Source: Haloterrigena sp. KLK7 (lineage in GTDB: Archaea; Halobacteriota; Halobacteria; Halobacteriales; Natrialbaceae). Taken from it: a stretch of 64,000 nucleotides of DNA. This document shows positions 25,699 to 35,316 of the stretch, one piece after another. The stretch spans positions 930,001 through 994,000 of the forward strand of contig NZ_CP149787.1 in NCBI RefSeq assembly GCF_037914945.1, in the 5' to 3' direction. Both the position numbers and the translations under genes were made by a program. The number at the start of each line of letters is the position of its first letter. Position 1 is the stretch's first letter. The notes under the pieces were generated by a model. The model saw only the letters and a list, made by a program, of their open reading frames with translations. It was not told the DNA's origin and searched no databases.

Positions 25699-26631
25699 TC
25701 ACTCGTCGTTTCCGCCGGTATCGTCCGGGCCGACTCGAGACGCGGATCGCGGGCCCACGGCGGCGGCCTGTTCGAGGGCGCTCGGGCTCGCGGCGGCGAG
25801 ATCGATCCCCTCGCGCTCGAGGCGATCGACGATTTCGCGGGCGTACTCCGAGCGAATGCGACCGTAGGTGCCGCGGTCGGGGTCGGCGATCCAGAACGAG
25901 GCGACGACCTGCACCGCGTCGTCGAGGGCCGCGATTCGAGCGGTCGGCTCCGGGTCCGCGAGGATCTCCGGGTGGTCGATCGCCGCGTCGGTCAGGATCC
26001 GAGCGACGGCGTCGAGATCGTCGTCGTACCCGACCGCGACCGGAAAGGTCAACCGGAGGCGGTCGTTGAGGACGGCGTTCGTGACCGCGTTCGCGGTCAA
26101 CTCCGAGTTCGGGACCGTGATGATCTCGTTGTCGAACGTCCGGACTCGCGTCGCGCGGAAGCTGATGTCCTCGATGACCCCCTCCTGCTCCGACCAGCGG
26201 ATCCAGTCGCCGATGTTGAAGCTCGGATCGGTGACGATGAACGCGCCGCTGACGAAGTTGCCGACCACGTTCTGGGCGGCGAACCCGAGCGCGACCGTCA
26301 GGCCGGCGACGAGGATCGCCGCTCGATCGAGGACGAAACTGAGGCCAGCGATCGACAGCCCGACCACGACCGCGGCGGCGATCACGCCGATGGCCACGAC
26401 CCGCTCGAGGCCCTGCTGGAGGGTCCGTTCCGTCTTGCGATAGTTCAGCGCGGCGCTCACGAGCGGTCGGACAATGACGCGACCGAACGCGTACACCAGC
26501 GCGAACGTCAACAGGAAGGTCGCGACGTTGTCCAACAGGGAGAGATACGCCGCGATCAGTTCCTCGAGTCTGGTCAGCACGTACACGCGTTCGGCGTTCG
26601 ACGGGGACTCGGACAAGGATTCGGCCGGCAA
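25699..26631 (-). CDS. Small-conductance mechanosensitive channel (MscS family)
   Basis: A 310-residue channel that opens on membrane tension to release solutes after osmotic down-shock. About three transmembrane helices (around 35-60, 70-95 and 95-120) are followed by the pore-lining TM3 region AAILVAGLTVALGFAAQN and the MscS core GNFVSGAFIVTDPSFNIGDW. The beta-domain motif EGVIEDISFRATRVRTFDN is also present. The C-terminal tail is Ala-rich and ends acidic. Length and motifs match the family well. Confidence 0.92.
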   Translation of the reverse strand: MPAESLSESPSNAERVYVLTRLEELIAAYLSLLDNVATFLLTFALVYAFGRVIVRPLVSAALNYRKTERTLQQGLERVVAIGVIAAAVVVGLSIAGLSFVLDRAAILVAGLTVALGFAAQNVVGNFVSGAFIVTDPSFNIGDWIRWSEQEGVIEDISFRATRVRTFDNEIITVPNSELTANAVTNAVLNDRLRLTFPVAVGYDDDLDAVARILTDAAIDHPEILADPEPTARIAALDDAVQVVASFWIADPDRGTYGRIRSEYAREIVDRLEREGIDLAAASPSALEQAAAVGPRSASRVGPDDTGGNDE

Positions 26632-26670
26632 TCGCGCCCGGGACGAGGTCGCAGCGCGACCTCGGCGGCG

Positions 26671-27216
26671 TCACTCGAACTCGAGGACGACGGCGTCGTC
26701 CTCCTCGGCGACGGTCGCGCCCGGTTGCTCGGCGAACGCCTCGCGGACGCGATCGTAGGTGTCGGCGAGCGCCTCGACGATCACCGACGTGTCGCTCAGG
26801 ACGGGCATGAAGTTGGTGTCGCCCTCCCAGCGGGGCACGACGTGGGTGTGGAGGTGGTCGTCGATGGAGCCGCCGGCCCCGTCGCCGAGGTTCAAGCCGG
26901 CGTTGAAGCCGTCCGGTTCGAGGGCGACCTCGAGCGCGTCGAAGGTGCGCTGTTTCAAGCGGGCGTGATCGAGCAGTTGCGCGTCCTCGAGCGCGGTGTA
27001 GTCGCCGGTATGAGCGTGAGGAATAACCATCGCGTGACCCGGGTTATACGGGTAATTGTTGAGCATGACGAACGCGTGCTCGCTCCGGGCGACGATCAGG
27101 TTCTCCCTGTCGGGTTCGAGGGCCGGCAGTTCACAGAAGACGCAGTCCTCGATCTCGGGATTTCCGTCGTCGCGCTCGATCCAGTCGATCCGCCACGGTG
27201 CGAATACCTGCTCCAT
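26671..27216 (-). CDS. HIT family hydrolase
   Basis: A 181-residue histidine-triad protein of the nucleotide hydrolase/transferase superfamily. The start ATG 27216 (MEQVFAPWRIDWIERD) is chosen over an earlier GTG. A CVFC pair at about 25-28 may bind zinc. The active-site triad is HLHTHVVPRW (His 121, 123, 125). YPYNPGHAMVIPHAHT is another family block. Likely an Ap4A- or AMP-derivative hydrolase in the cytoplasm. It shares a low-GC divergent region with the zinc-ribbon gene at 27468. Confidence 0.9.
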   Translation of the reverse strand: MEQVFAPWRIDWIERDDGNPEIEDCVFCELPALEPDRENLIVARSEHAFVMLNNYPYNPGHAMVIPHAHTGDYTALEDAQLLDHARLKQRTFDALEVALEPDGFNAGLNLGDGAGGSIDDHLHTHVVPRWEGDTNFMPVLSDTSVIVEALADTYDRVREAFAEQPGATVAEEDDAVVLEFE

Positions 27217-27467
27217 ACCTGACACAAGTGAGGAGAGGTCTAAAGGGTTTCACTCCGCCGATTCGTTCGTTATGGATGGTAATATAACATTTCGTGTTAA
27301 TACTGGAGGGAATGTAGGGGCAGAATAACGTTTCGAGAGAGCTCGATAAACGATATAGAACGTTCTCGGAGCGTTCTATAGACACCATAACGCCGTCTTG
27401 CGGTTTTTCGACTCAGTGTTCGAAATGAAACAGGGATTTAAGCTTGTACTACCGAAAGGACTCGGTA
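27217..27467. promoter_or_regulatory. AT-rich divergent region with 27-bp dyad
   Basis: 251 bp with much lower GC than the surroundings. It holds a perfect inverted repeat, TATAGAACG (27354-27362) and CGTTCTATA (27372-27380) with a 9-nt spacer, a TATA-like GGGATTTAAG before the zinc-ribbon gene, and CTTTAGA for the HIT gene on the minus strand. The dyad is a candidate operator; no regulator is assigned. Confidence 0.5.
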
Positions 27468-27668
27468 ATGGCAACGACAGACGACTCCTTCAACGGGATG
27501 ACCGAGCACTGCGACGACTGCGACCTCGAAACGCTTCACGAGGTGTCCGTTCAGATTCGGACCGAGAGCCTCAAGAAAGAAAACGCCCAGTTCTCGCGCG
27601 AACCCTACCGCGTGGCCGAGTGCCAGCGGTGCGGGAACCGCTCGAGCCAGCGGATGAACAACGCCTGA
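27468..27668 (+). CDS. Small zinc-ribbon protein
   Basis: A 66-residue protein starting MATTDDSFNGMTEHCDDCDL. Two Cys pairs, CDDC near residue 15 and CQRC near 54, suggest one zinc site. The remainder is polar (EVSVQIRTESLKKENAQFSR). Such short CxxC proteins are common in haloarchaea and mostly uncharacterised. The ATG at 27468 is about 30 bp after a TATA-like element, so it is preferred over an in-frame start 24 bp earlier. Confidence 0.8.
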   Translation: MATTDDSFNGMTEHCDDCDLETLHEVSVQIRTESLKKENAQFSREPYRVAECQRCGNRSSQRMNNA

Positions 27669-27794
27669 GAGCGACCGAACGCCGACCGCGCTACGAACCG
27701 CCCTCGTTGCCGGTCTCCCGCTTACCCCCCTACACCCCTCTTCTCGACGCGCGATCACGTCGCCGAGCGAGCGCTCGAGACGAGTTCGCGACCG

Positions 27795-28697
27795 TCAGTC
27801 GGACGCCGTCGTGACCTCACAGCCGTCTTCGGTGACGATGATCGTGTGCTCCTTCTGGCTGACGAGATAGCCGTCGTCCTCCTTGAGAACGGGGTACCCG
27901 TGGACGATGTCGTTGCGCTTGAGCCGTCGCAGCGCCATCTCCGCGCGGTCGGTCTCGAGCCATCGGGTCGCGAACGGCAGCGTGCGGAACTCCTCAGTGA
28001 TCTGTTCCAAGGCCTCGCGGGCCTGTCGGTTGCGGACGGAGCCCTCGCGCTCTAAGGCGAAGATCTCCTCGCTTGCGCCCTCGCTGACCTTGCCGCCGCC
28101 GTCGGTCGCGAACGGCTCGATGGCGACGACGTCGCCGGTCTCGAGGGTCGTTCCCTGCGAGACGGCGCGGTTAGGGATGTTCGGGCTGGTGTGTTGCTCC
28201 CAGTGCCCCAGTCCGTGTCCGGTCAGGTTGACGACGGGGTTGTAGCCGTAGCCCTCGATGACGTCCTCGATCTCGGCGCCGATGTCGCCGGTGTCGATGC
28301 CCGGTTCGATGATATCGAGAGCGGCCTCGAGGGCCTGCTCGGAGGCCTCGGCGAGCTCCGGATTGCCCGAGAGATCGACGGTGATCGCGGTGTCGGCCAG
28401 CCAGCCGTCGACGTGGACGCCGATGTCGAGGTTGACCATCTCCTCGCCGAACGTCGTCTCGTCGCCGATCGACGGCGTCGCGTGGGCCGCCTCCTCGTCG
28501 ATCGAGATGTTGACCGGGAAGGCGGGTTCGCCGCCGAGTTCGCGGATGCGGTCCTCGGCGAACTCGGCGACCTCGAGGTGACTCGTGCCGACCTCGACGC
28601 GCTCGGCTGCCTCTTCGCGCACCTGCGCGAGGATCTCTCCCGCCTCGCGGTGCTTCTCGTACTTCTCGGACTCTAAGTCCACCTCGGATTCGGCCAT
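27795..28697 (-). CDS. map: Methionine aminopeptidase (type II)
   Basis: Removes the initiator methionine from new proteins in the cytoplasm. The 300-residue protein starts ATG 28697 (MAESEVDLESEKYEKHREAG) and has the pita-bread fold metal ligands in NLDIGVHVDGWLADTA (two Asp), GHGLGHWEQH (His), a Glu within the VAIEPFATDGGG region, and a final Glu in SQKEHTIIV. It carries the insert typical of archaeal/eukaryotic type II enzymes. The frame extends upstream but with untypical sequence. Confidence 0.95.
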   Translation of the reverse strand: MAESEVDLESEKYEKHREAGEILAQVREEAAERVEVGTSHLEVAEFAEDRIRELGGEPAFPVNISIDEEAAHATPSIGDETTFGEEMVNLDIGVHVDGWLADTAITVDLSGNPELAEASEQALEAALDIIEPGIDTGDIGAEIEDVIEGYGYNPVVNLTGHGLGHWEQHTSPNIPNRAVSQGTTLETGDVVAIEPFATDGGGKVSEGASEEIFALEREGSVRNRQAREALEQITEEFRTLPFATRWLETDRAEMALRRLKRNDIVHGYPVLKEDDGYLVSQKEHTIIVTEDGCEVTTASD

Positions 28698-28801
28698 GCA
28701 CCGGGGTTGTATCGGTCGACAAAAAGAGGTTCCGCCTTGGCGACGGTCCCGGGAGCGCGATCGGGAGACGGTAACGGCGGCGCCGACGTCACCGCCGAGC
28801 G

Positions 28802-28915
28802 TCAGTCGGCATCGATCCACTGACACTCCGGACAGGCGTCGACGCCCTGGACATTGGACAGCGTCGTCGCGCAGTGGGGACAGTGTCGCGCCGCGTAGTG
28901 TGGTGTTTCCAGCAT
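28802..28915 (-). CDS. 37-residue zinc-finger microprotein
   Basis: ATG 28915 to stop at 28802-28804, reading [19 protein letters not shown] and ending [12 protein letters not shown]. Two CPxC pairs (about residues 12-15 and 29-32) form a single four-cysteine zinc site, a known style of haloarchaeal small zinc-finger protein. It lies about 100 bp upstream of map on the same strand. Function unknown, but small CPxC proteins in haloarchaea have been tied to motility and biofilm phenotypes. Confidence 0.65.
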   Translation of the reverse strand: MLETPHYAARHCPHCATTLSNVQGVDACPECQWIDAD

Positions 28916-29544
28916 ACGTCCGACCACGGCAACGACGATGATAAAACTACTCGACGTCGATCGTCGAACTTTCGAGGCCGATCGCGGGCGGGCGGCCGAT
29001 ACCTGACCCGTCGACTCGCGGGAAGTCGGCCGTCGATCGCGGAAGAAATCACCGATAACATTAGTACGTTGCCAGAAACGGTCACCGGCGTTTTATCGCG
29101 CGCTCGCGTCGGTGTAGCCGGCGTGAGAGACGCCACTCCGAGCGAGTCGGTTCCGACGGTCAGCGCGCGACGTGAACCGTCCTCGAGTCGGCGGCGAATC
29201 GACCCGGCGGGTGGAACCGCCGACCTCGAGGGCGTTCACGGCCGATGTCTCCTCGCGTCTGTGAGCCGCGTCGACGCGCCGCGATCCATCGACCCGAGAG
29301 TTCCACGTTCGTCGATACCGATCTCCCCTGCCGTCGATACGAAGTTGTGATTTTTTCCGTCTGCGTACCCGTCATAAGACGAATGTTTATATGAAGCGCA
29401 TATCTCCCTCCGGCAGAATTCAACGGCTGCAGTACCTCACGCGGCGGATGTCTCTCTCGTCCCCGTCGTGGATCGTTCAATTTTTGCCGGCCGTCGATGG
29501 AAATGGTAGGCCTTTTACCCCCATCGAGTAACCGTATAGACGAG
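28916..29544. other. 629-bp gap upstream of icd
   Basis: No convincing gene. Its left part (about 28920-29340) is GC-rich with no coding pattern on either strand. The right part is AT-richer and holds a T6 tract near 29350, a TATA-like TGTTTATATG near 29384-29393, and the icd promoter (29512-29518). A 46-codon frame at 29391-29531 was considered and rejected. Confidence 0.4.
29512..29518 (+). promoter_or_regulatory. TATA-like element of icd
   Basis: CTTTTAC at 29512-29518 is centred about 26-30 bp before the ATG at 29545, suggesting a leaderless transcript and supporting that start. Confidence 0.4.
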
Positions 29545-30822
<1,278 letters not shown>

Positions 30823-31199
30823 AGACCTTCTCGTCCTCTCGCGGCGAAGCCGCGAGAATATCGAGCAGCTGTCGTAAGCCGGCGTTTCGGGCCGTCGGAA
30901 GCGTCGCGTTCTGACGCGCTCGGGAACCCGGCGGAGACGGTTTTTCGCACTCGCACGGGCTCTCCGTGCGACCATCGAGGCGCGTTCTCCGACCGCGTCT
31001 CACCCGCAGTTTCGCGTTCGCAGTTTCTCTCTCCCTCTTTGTCGATATCGTCGATCGCCGCGCGCTCGAGACCGTCGAGGAACGGAGCCGGGAGCATCGC
31101 TGGTCCGATCGACGAACCCGACAGTCACCGATGCCGCGAGGAGCGACGGTATCGATCGCGATCAGTAGCTTTTCGGGGCGGTGTCAACGCGTGTTACCC
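30823..31199. other. 377-bp gap after icd
   Basis: Contains the hairpin at 30837-30857 just after the icd stop. The rest has no convincing ORF; frames reaching into it from the Nudix gene are arginine-rich shadows. Composition is mixed, with an AT-richer part around 31020-31050. No promoter could be assigned to the Nudix-like gene with confidence. Confidence 0.35.
30837..30857 (+). terminator. Hairpin downstream of icd
   Basis: TCTCGCGGC, loop GAA, GCCGCGAGA: a 9-bp perfect stem beginning 14 nt after the icd stop codon. It may mark the transcript end or protect the 3' end. No strong T tract follows, so intrinsic termination is uncertain. Confidence 0.4.
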
Positions 31200-31715
31200 A
31201 TGAATCCGACCCTCGAGCCCGAACCCCTCTGCGAGCGCGACGACGTCGACGTACAGACCGAGACGCGGACGCTCACCCGGACGGAGTTCGAGACCGCCCG
31301 CGACCTCGAGAACCACCTGACGATCGGCGTCGCGAACGACGCGGGCGAGGTGCTGCTGGTCACCGACGGCGTCCGCGGCTGGACGCTGCCCGGCGCGCCG
31401 GTCGATCCGGACGGCGACTGGGACGGCATCGCCCGCCGCGCCCTCGAGTCGCTGACCGGGGTCGACGCCGACATCGCCGAGCCGGTGCGCGTCCGGCGGG
31501 TCGAGTTCCGGCGGGAGGGCGACGCGGGCCGCCAGCGGACGACCTACGACGTGCTCGTCCGGACGGCGTCGGTTCCCGGCCGGCCCATCGCCGACGAGCC
31601 GACGGTGGCCGGCGAGGACGTCACGGACCTCATCTGGCTCGACCGCGTCCCCGAGGACGCGTCCGACGCGATCGCGGCCGATATTCGATCGATCCTCGAG
31701 CGGGCGGCGGAGTGA
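31200..31715 (+). CDS. Nudix-fold protein with degenerate Nudix box
   Basis: A 171-residue protein, start ATG 31200 (MNPTLEPEPLCERDDVDVQ). The fold is recognisable: NHLTIGVANDAGEVLLVTDG, WTLPGAPVDPDGDWDGIARR, then ALESLTGVD. The catalytic box normally reads GX5EX7REUXEEXGU, but here the REUXEE part reads RRALESLTG, so most metal-binding glutamates are missing. Hydrolase activity is doubtful. Close haloarchaeal relatives are usually annotated as Nudix hydrolases. Confidence 0.8.
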   Translation: MNPTLEPEPLCERDDVDVQTETRTLTRTEFETARDLENHLTIGVANDAGEVLLVTDGVRGWTLPGAPVDPDGDWDGIARRALESLTGVDADIAEPVRVRRVEFRREGDAGRQRTTYDVLVRTASVPGRPIADEPTVAGEDVTDLIWLDRVPEDASDAIAADIRSILERAAE

Positions 31716-31879
31716 CGGTTCGGCGCGGAGACGTCGGCAGGAGTACCGGTCGTCGCGCGGTTTCGACCGGAGACGCCGAGACAATTCACCGCCGGTTATC
31801 GTCCTACATCCCTAAATTCGCGTTCTCGTAACCATCAACTAACCTTATTCGCCGCCGCAGAAGATTAGTAGATTGACAC

Positions 31880-33019
31880 ATGACAGACGATCGCGATCCA
31901 TCGGCGACGCCCAGACGAGCGTTTCTCGCGGGAACCGTCGGAACGGGGCTGATCGGGACCACCGCGGCCGCGGTCGGAGACGAGAACGGCCGTGGGAAAG
32001 GCGAAGGGAAACGAAACCGGGGCGGGCGGAAGGGACGAGCGGACGGCTCCGAGACGGGGCCGCCGACCGCCCACGATCTGACGATGGACGACGGCCACCG
32101 ACTTCGGGTCTGGGAGCGGACGACCGCCGCCGACCCCGCCGAGGCCGTCATCTTCGTCCACGGGATGACCTACGGCGCGCTATCGATGTTCGAACCGCCC
32201 GTCGCCGAGGGCTTCGGCTGGCTCCCGTACGCCGCGACCCAGGGGCAGGCGACGTTCGCCCCCGATATGCGCGGCTACGGCGACACCGAACTCCCGCCCG
32301 AGTACGACGAACCGCCGGAAGCGAACGGGCCGCCGCTGTCGTTCGAACGCGAGGCGCTCGATATCCTCGAGTTGACCCGCTGGCTCCGGGAGGACCGCGG
32401 CTTCGATCGCATCCACTACGTCGGCCTCTCCGGCGGGACCTGGCGCGGTCGCGCGGTGTACGAACTCGGCGACCCCGACTACGCGACGGTCACGCTCGCC
32501 GGCGGCTCGTTCGACACCCTCGAGGTCGGCGCCGATCCCGAGGGTCCCGCGTACCTGACTCAGGAGCGGTCGGAATTCATCGACCGGTGGAACGCGGAAC
32601 TCCCCGAGGGTGCCGACCGCGACTACTGGATCGGCGGCGAGGAGTACACCGCCGACGAGGTCCAAGCCGCGGTCTGGGAGGCGATCTACGAGACGAATCA
32701 GGCGATCGGCGACGGCGAGGCGTCGGAGACGCCTCGAGAGGGCGGTGAAACCGCCGACGAGGAGACGATCATCGCCCCGCTCGTGGTGCAGGAAAGCGAG
32801 TACCACCCGCGGCAGATCGACGATCCGACGCTCGTGATCCGCGCCTCGAGCGACGGGATCATCTCCCGGGCGGGCGCGCTGAACCTGTACGACGCCGTCG
32901 GTGCGATCGATCACCGGAAACGGTACGTCGAGATCGGCGGCGGGACGCACTTCGTCTTCCTCGAGCGCAAGCGCCGGGAACTCTTCGACGCCGTGAGACG
33001 GTTCCAGACCAGATACTGA
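31880..33019 (+). CDS. Alpha/beta hydrolase with Tat signal peptide
   Basis: A 379-residue exported hydrolase. The N-terminus has a twin-arginine motif (PRRAFLAGTVGTGLIGTTAAA, split at residues 11-31), then a Gly/Arg/Lys-rich spacer to about 55. The catalytic triad is inferred as Ser184 in GLSGG, an Asp in IRASSDGII and a His in GGGTHFVF. The oxyanion region is IFVHGMTYG (about 91-99). Substrate unknown; folding before export via Tat is usual for haloarchaeal secreted enzymes. An insert of acidic residues lies around 265-300. Confidence 0.87.
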   Translation: MTDDRDPSATPRRAFLAGTVGTGLIGTTAAAVGDENGRGKGEGKRNRGGRKGRADGSETGPPTAHDLTMDDGHRLRVWERTTAADPAEAVIFVHGMTYGALSMFEPPVAEGFGWLPYAATQGQATFAPDMRGYGDTELPPEYDEPPEANGPPLSFEREALDILELTRWLREDRGFDRIHYVGLSGGTWRGRAVYELGDPDYATVTLAGGSFDTLEVGADPEGPAYLTQERSEFIDRWNAELPEGADRDYWIGGEEYTADEVQAAVWEAIYETNQAIGDGEASETPREGGETADEETIIAPLVVQESEYHPRQIDDPTLVIRASSDGIISRAGALNLYDAVGAIDHRKRYVEIGGGTHFVFLERKRRELFDAVRRFQTRY

Positions 33020-33092
33020 GGCGGCGCCGCGGATCGGGACGGAAGCCGGTCCGCCGTAACGTTCTCGTCGCGGCCGTGCGTACTCGCGGCCG

Positions 33093-33524
33093 ATGGTCGA
33101 GGTACGCGTCGCCGACACGGAGCGAGCGCGCGAGGACGCCTTCGCCGTCAGGCGAACGGTGTTCGTCGAGGAGCAGGGCGTCGACGAGGAACTCGAGTAC
33201 GACGAGCACGACGCGACGGCGACCCACTTCGCGGCCTACGACGGCGACGAGCCGGTCGGCGCCGCCCGCCTGCGAGCGTACGAGGACGGCGTCGGCAAGG
33301 TCGAGCGCGTCGCGGTGCTCGAGTCGCACCGCGAGGCGGGCGTCGGTCGCGCGGTGATGGCCGCTCTCGAGGAGCAGGCACAGCGGGAAGGACTCGAGTC
33401 CCTCAAACTGCACGCGCAGACTCGCGCCGCCGGGTTCTATCGCAGTCTGGGCTACGAACGGTACGGCGAGGAGTTCGAGGAGGCCGGGATTCCACACGTG
33501 GCAATGCGGAAATCGCTCGAGTGA
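33093..33524 (+). CDS. GNAT-family N-acetyltransferase (ElaA-like)
   Basis: A 143-residue single GNAT domain starting MVEVRVADTERAREDAFAVR. The N-terminal RRTVFVEEQGVDEELEYDEHD and the mid-block ARLRAYEDGVGKVERVAVLE resemble ElaA/YjcF-type members. The acetyl-CoA loop is REAGVGRAVM, and the end has AAGFYRSLGYERYGEEFEEA. Substrate unknown. It stands alone between the Tat hydrolase and a dispersed repeat copy. Confidence 0.9.
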   Translation: MVEVRVADTERAREDAFAVRRTVFVEEQGVDEELEYDEHDATATHFAAYDGDEPVGAARLRAYEDGVGKVERVAVLESHREAGVGRAVMAALEEQAQREGLESLKLHAQTRAAGFYRSLGYERYGEEFEEAGIPHVAMRKSLE

Positions 33525-33616
33525 GTCGTTCGACGCGTCGCTCAGGTTGGACCAAGCAGTTGACCCGAGCAATAGCGACGGAATACGAATCGTTTCGAGT
33601 TGAAAGTCGACGTGTG

Positions 33617-33704
33617 GTGGCGCGCGCTGTCGAGTGACCGAGCGGGAGCGAGGCTACTCGACGCTGGGGAGGGCGTGGCAGCTCCCTGTCGCCACGATAG
33701 CAGA
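33617..33704 (-). repeat. Dispersed intergenic repeat, copy 3 (short form)
   Basis: Reverse-oriented and shortened relative to copies at 2543, 3837 and 47326. It keeps both ends (GTGGCGCGCGCTGTCG and GCTGGGGAGGGCGTGGCA, ending ...CCACGATAGCAGA) but lacks most of the variable middle, including the CTCATCCCTCGC block, so it may be an internal-deletion form. Confidence 0.7.
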
Positions 33705-33752
33705 GCGGTTCGTTCGACTCCGATCCGCCTCGAGTAGACCGTTCGAACCGAG

Positions 33753-34418
33753 TTATCGCTCTCCCTCGACCCCGAGTTCGTCGGCGAATCGGGCGAAAAA
33801 CGACTCCGTGAACTCCCATCGGGACGCCCCGAGGCGACGGGCGGGGTCCGTATACAACTCGTCCAGCCGCTCTCGCGCCCACTCGCGGAGGAGCGCGACG
33901 TCCGGACCGTCCGCCGTCGCCGCTCGCTGCACCGACGAGTCGTCGATCACCGCGTATTTCTCGCCCGTGCGACCCGAGCGTTCGCCGACGATACAGGCCA
34001 GACGGACGATGCCGACCGCGCCGGCCGCGTCCAACTTGTCCGCGTCGAAGAGCAACTTCGCCTCGAGCGTCTCGGGCTCCGGAGAGCTAGACCGAATACT
34101 GTGCGCCCGAACGCAGTGTTCGATCGCAGCGATTCGGTCGGCAGACACCTCTTCGCCTGCGAGAAGCGCTGCCGCTTCGCCCGCACCCCATTCGTCGTGG
34201 TCCTCGATCTCCCCCGTTCGCTCCGCGGGACGACCGATGTCGTGTAACCACGCGGCCGCAGCCAGCACGTCTCGATCGACGGTTCCCTCGCACTCGTTCG
34301 CTAATCGGAGTGCCACATCGCGGACGCGATTGGCGTGGAAACTGTCGTGTGCGGGGAGGGCGACTTCGTAATACGGAATCGATACCTCTCGAGCGAGCCC
34401 GTCTAATTCCAGACTCAT
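33753..34418 (-). CDS. HD domain phosphohydrolase
   Basis: A 221-residue HD-superfamily protein starting MSLELDGLAREVSIPYYEVA. Metal ligands are a His in HDSFHANRVRDVALRL (about 28), HD in AWLHDIGRP (59-60), and a later Asp in LLFDADKLDAAG. The block HDEWGAGEAAALL also fits the family. Such proteins hydrolyse nucleotides or other phosphoesters; no substrate is indicated. It ends with an acidic Gly-Glu-Arg tail. Confidence 0.87.
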   Translation of the reverse strand: MSLELDGLAREVSIPYYEVALPAHDSFHANRVRDVALRLANECEGTVDRDVLAAAAWLHDIGRPAERTGEIEDHDEWGAGEAAALLAGEEVSADRIAAIEHCVRAHSIRSSSPEPETLEAKLLFDADKLDAAGAVGIVRLACIVGERSGRTGEKYAVIDDSSVQRAATADGPDVALLREWARERLDELYTDPARRLGASRWEFTESFFARFADELGVEGER

Positions 34419-34494
34419 CCAGCGGAAAGAAACCGGCCATCGATATAGGAGTTGTGGGACGGCCGACAGGACCCGGACGTGAGACTCGAATTCG

Positions 34495-35229
34495 CTATCC
34501 GAGCCGCTGCTCCCACTCCTCGGCGGGCATCGACTCGCCGCTGACGCCGTCGGGACCCTGCGCCGCGAGGAGCACGGCCGCGTCGTTCATCACGTCCGGA
34601 TCGAGGATCTCCTCGCGCTCCTCGTCGGGGAGGTGCGCCCAGATATCGGTGTCGACCCGGCCGCCCGGATCGAGCGCGTTGGCGTTGACGCCGCGGTCCT
34701 CGCCCTCGAGCGCGATCGTCTGGGTCAGCCCCTCGAGACCCCACTTCGAACTGACGTAGGGGCCCGCGCCGGCGATGGCGTGCCGGCCGAGTCCCGAGGA
34801 GATGTTGATGACGTTGCCCTGCTCCTGTTCGTACATATGGGGCAGAACGGCGCGAGTGAAGAGGAAGACGCCCTTGAGGTTGACCTCGAGGACGGTGTCC
34901 CAGTCGTCCTCGCTGATCTCCTCGAGCGAGGTTCGCCCGTCGTACATCCCGAGCAGGCTGACGCCGGCGTTGTTGACCAGCGTGTCGACGCGGCCGAACT
35001 CCTCGATCGTGCGGTCGACGACCCGTTCGACGGCGGCGGCGTCCCGAACGTCCGCGGGGGCGACGAGCGACTCGCCGGGCAGATCGGTAGCGACCTCGTC
35101 CATCCGTTCCTCGTCGCGGGCGGTGAGCACGACGCGAGCGCCCTCGTCGGAAGCGCGTTCGACCATCGCGCGACCGAGGCCGCGGCTGGCGCCCGTGACG
35201 ATGACGACGTCGTTCTGAAGGTCTCCCAT
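34495..35229 (-). CDS. Short-chain dehydrogenase/reductase
   Basis: A 244-residue classical SDR. The cofactor-binding TGASRGLGRAM is at about 12-22, NNAGVSLLG is the structural motif, and INISSGLGRHAI with YVSSKWGLEG gives the Ser-Tyr-Lys catalytic residues. After the catalytic block the sequence runs to LDPGGRVDTDIW, typical of FabG-like members. Substrate unknown. It starts 75 bp from the NRAMP-like gene stop on the same strand and may be co-transcribed. Confidence 0.9.
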   Translation of the reverse strand: MGDLQNDVVIVTGASRGLGRAMVERASDEGARVVLTARDEERMDEVATDLPGESLVAPADVRDAAAVERVVDRTIEEFGRVDTLVNNAGVSLLGMYDGRTSLEEISEDDWDTVLEVNLKGVFLFTRAVLPHMYEQEQGNVINISSGLGRHAIAGAGPYVSSKWGLEGLTQTIALEGEDRGVNANALDPGGRVDTDIWAHLPDEEREEILDPDVMNDAAVLLAAQGPDGVSGESMPAEEWEQRLG

Positions 35230-35262
35230 GAGCGATCGGTCGGTTCCGATCGGCTTGAAGAT

Positions 35263-35316
35263 TGGTCCGCGAGGCGATCGCGCTGCGAGTGGTCCGCGAG
35301 ACGATCACGCCGCGAG
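35263..35316. repeat. 27-nt tandem duplication at the NRAMP-like gene 3' end
   Basis: Two adjacent 27-nt units (35263-35289 and 35290-35316), each starting TGGTCCGCGAG, agree at 24 of 27 positions. The second overlaps the last codons of the transporter gene (stop at 35305), so the gap may have grown by local duplication. Confidence 0.6.

Noticed and set aside
24715-27222. 835-codon plus-strand frame
   Set aside because: It runs across the glutaredoxin, cupin, MscS and HIT genes in other frames, with low-complexity translation and no family.
29160-29480. 106-codon minus-strand frame upstream of icd
   Set aside because: Arg-rich product, no bias typical of genes, no neighbour support.
29391-29531. 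46-codon frame just before icd, after a TATA-like sequence
   Set aside because: Codon third positions are not biased to G/C and the product has no pattern. The upstream TATA-like element may be fortuitous.
33617-33704. Insertion sequence
   Set aside because: No transposase frame in or near any repeat copy. At most a non-autonomous element.
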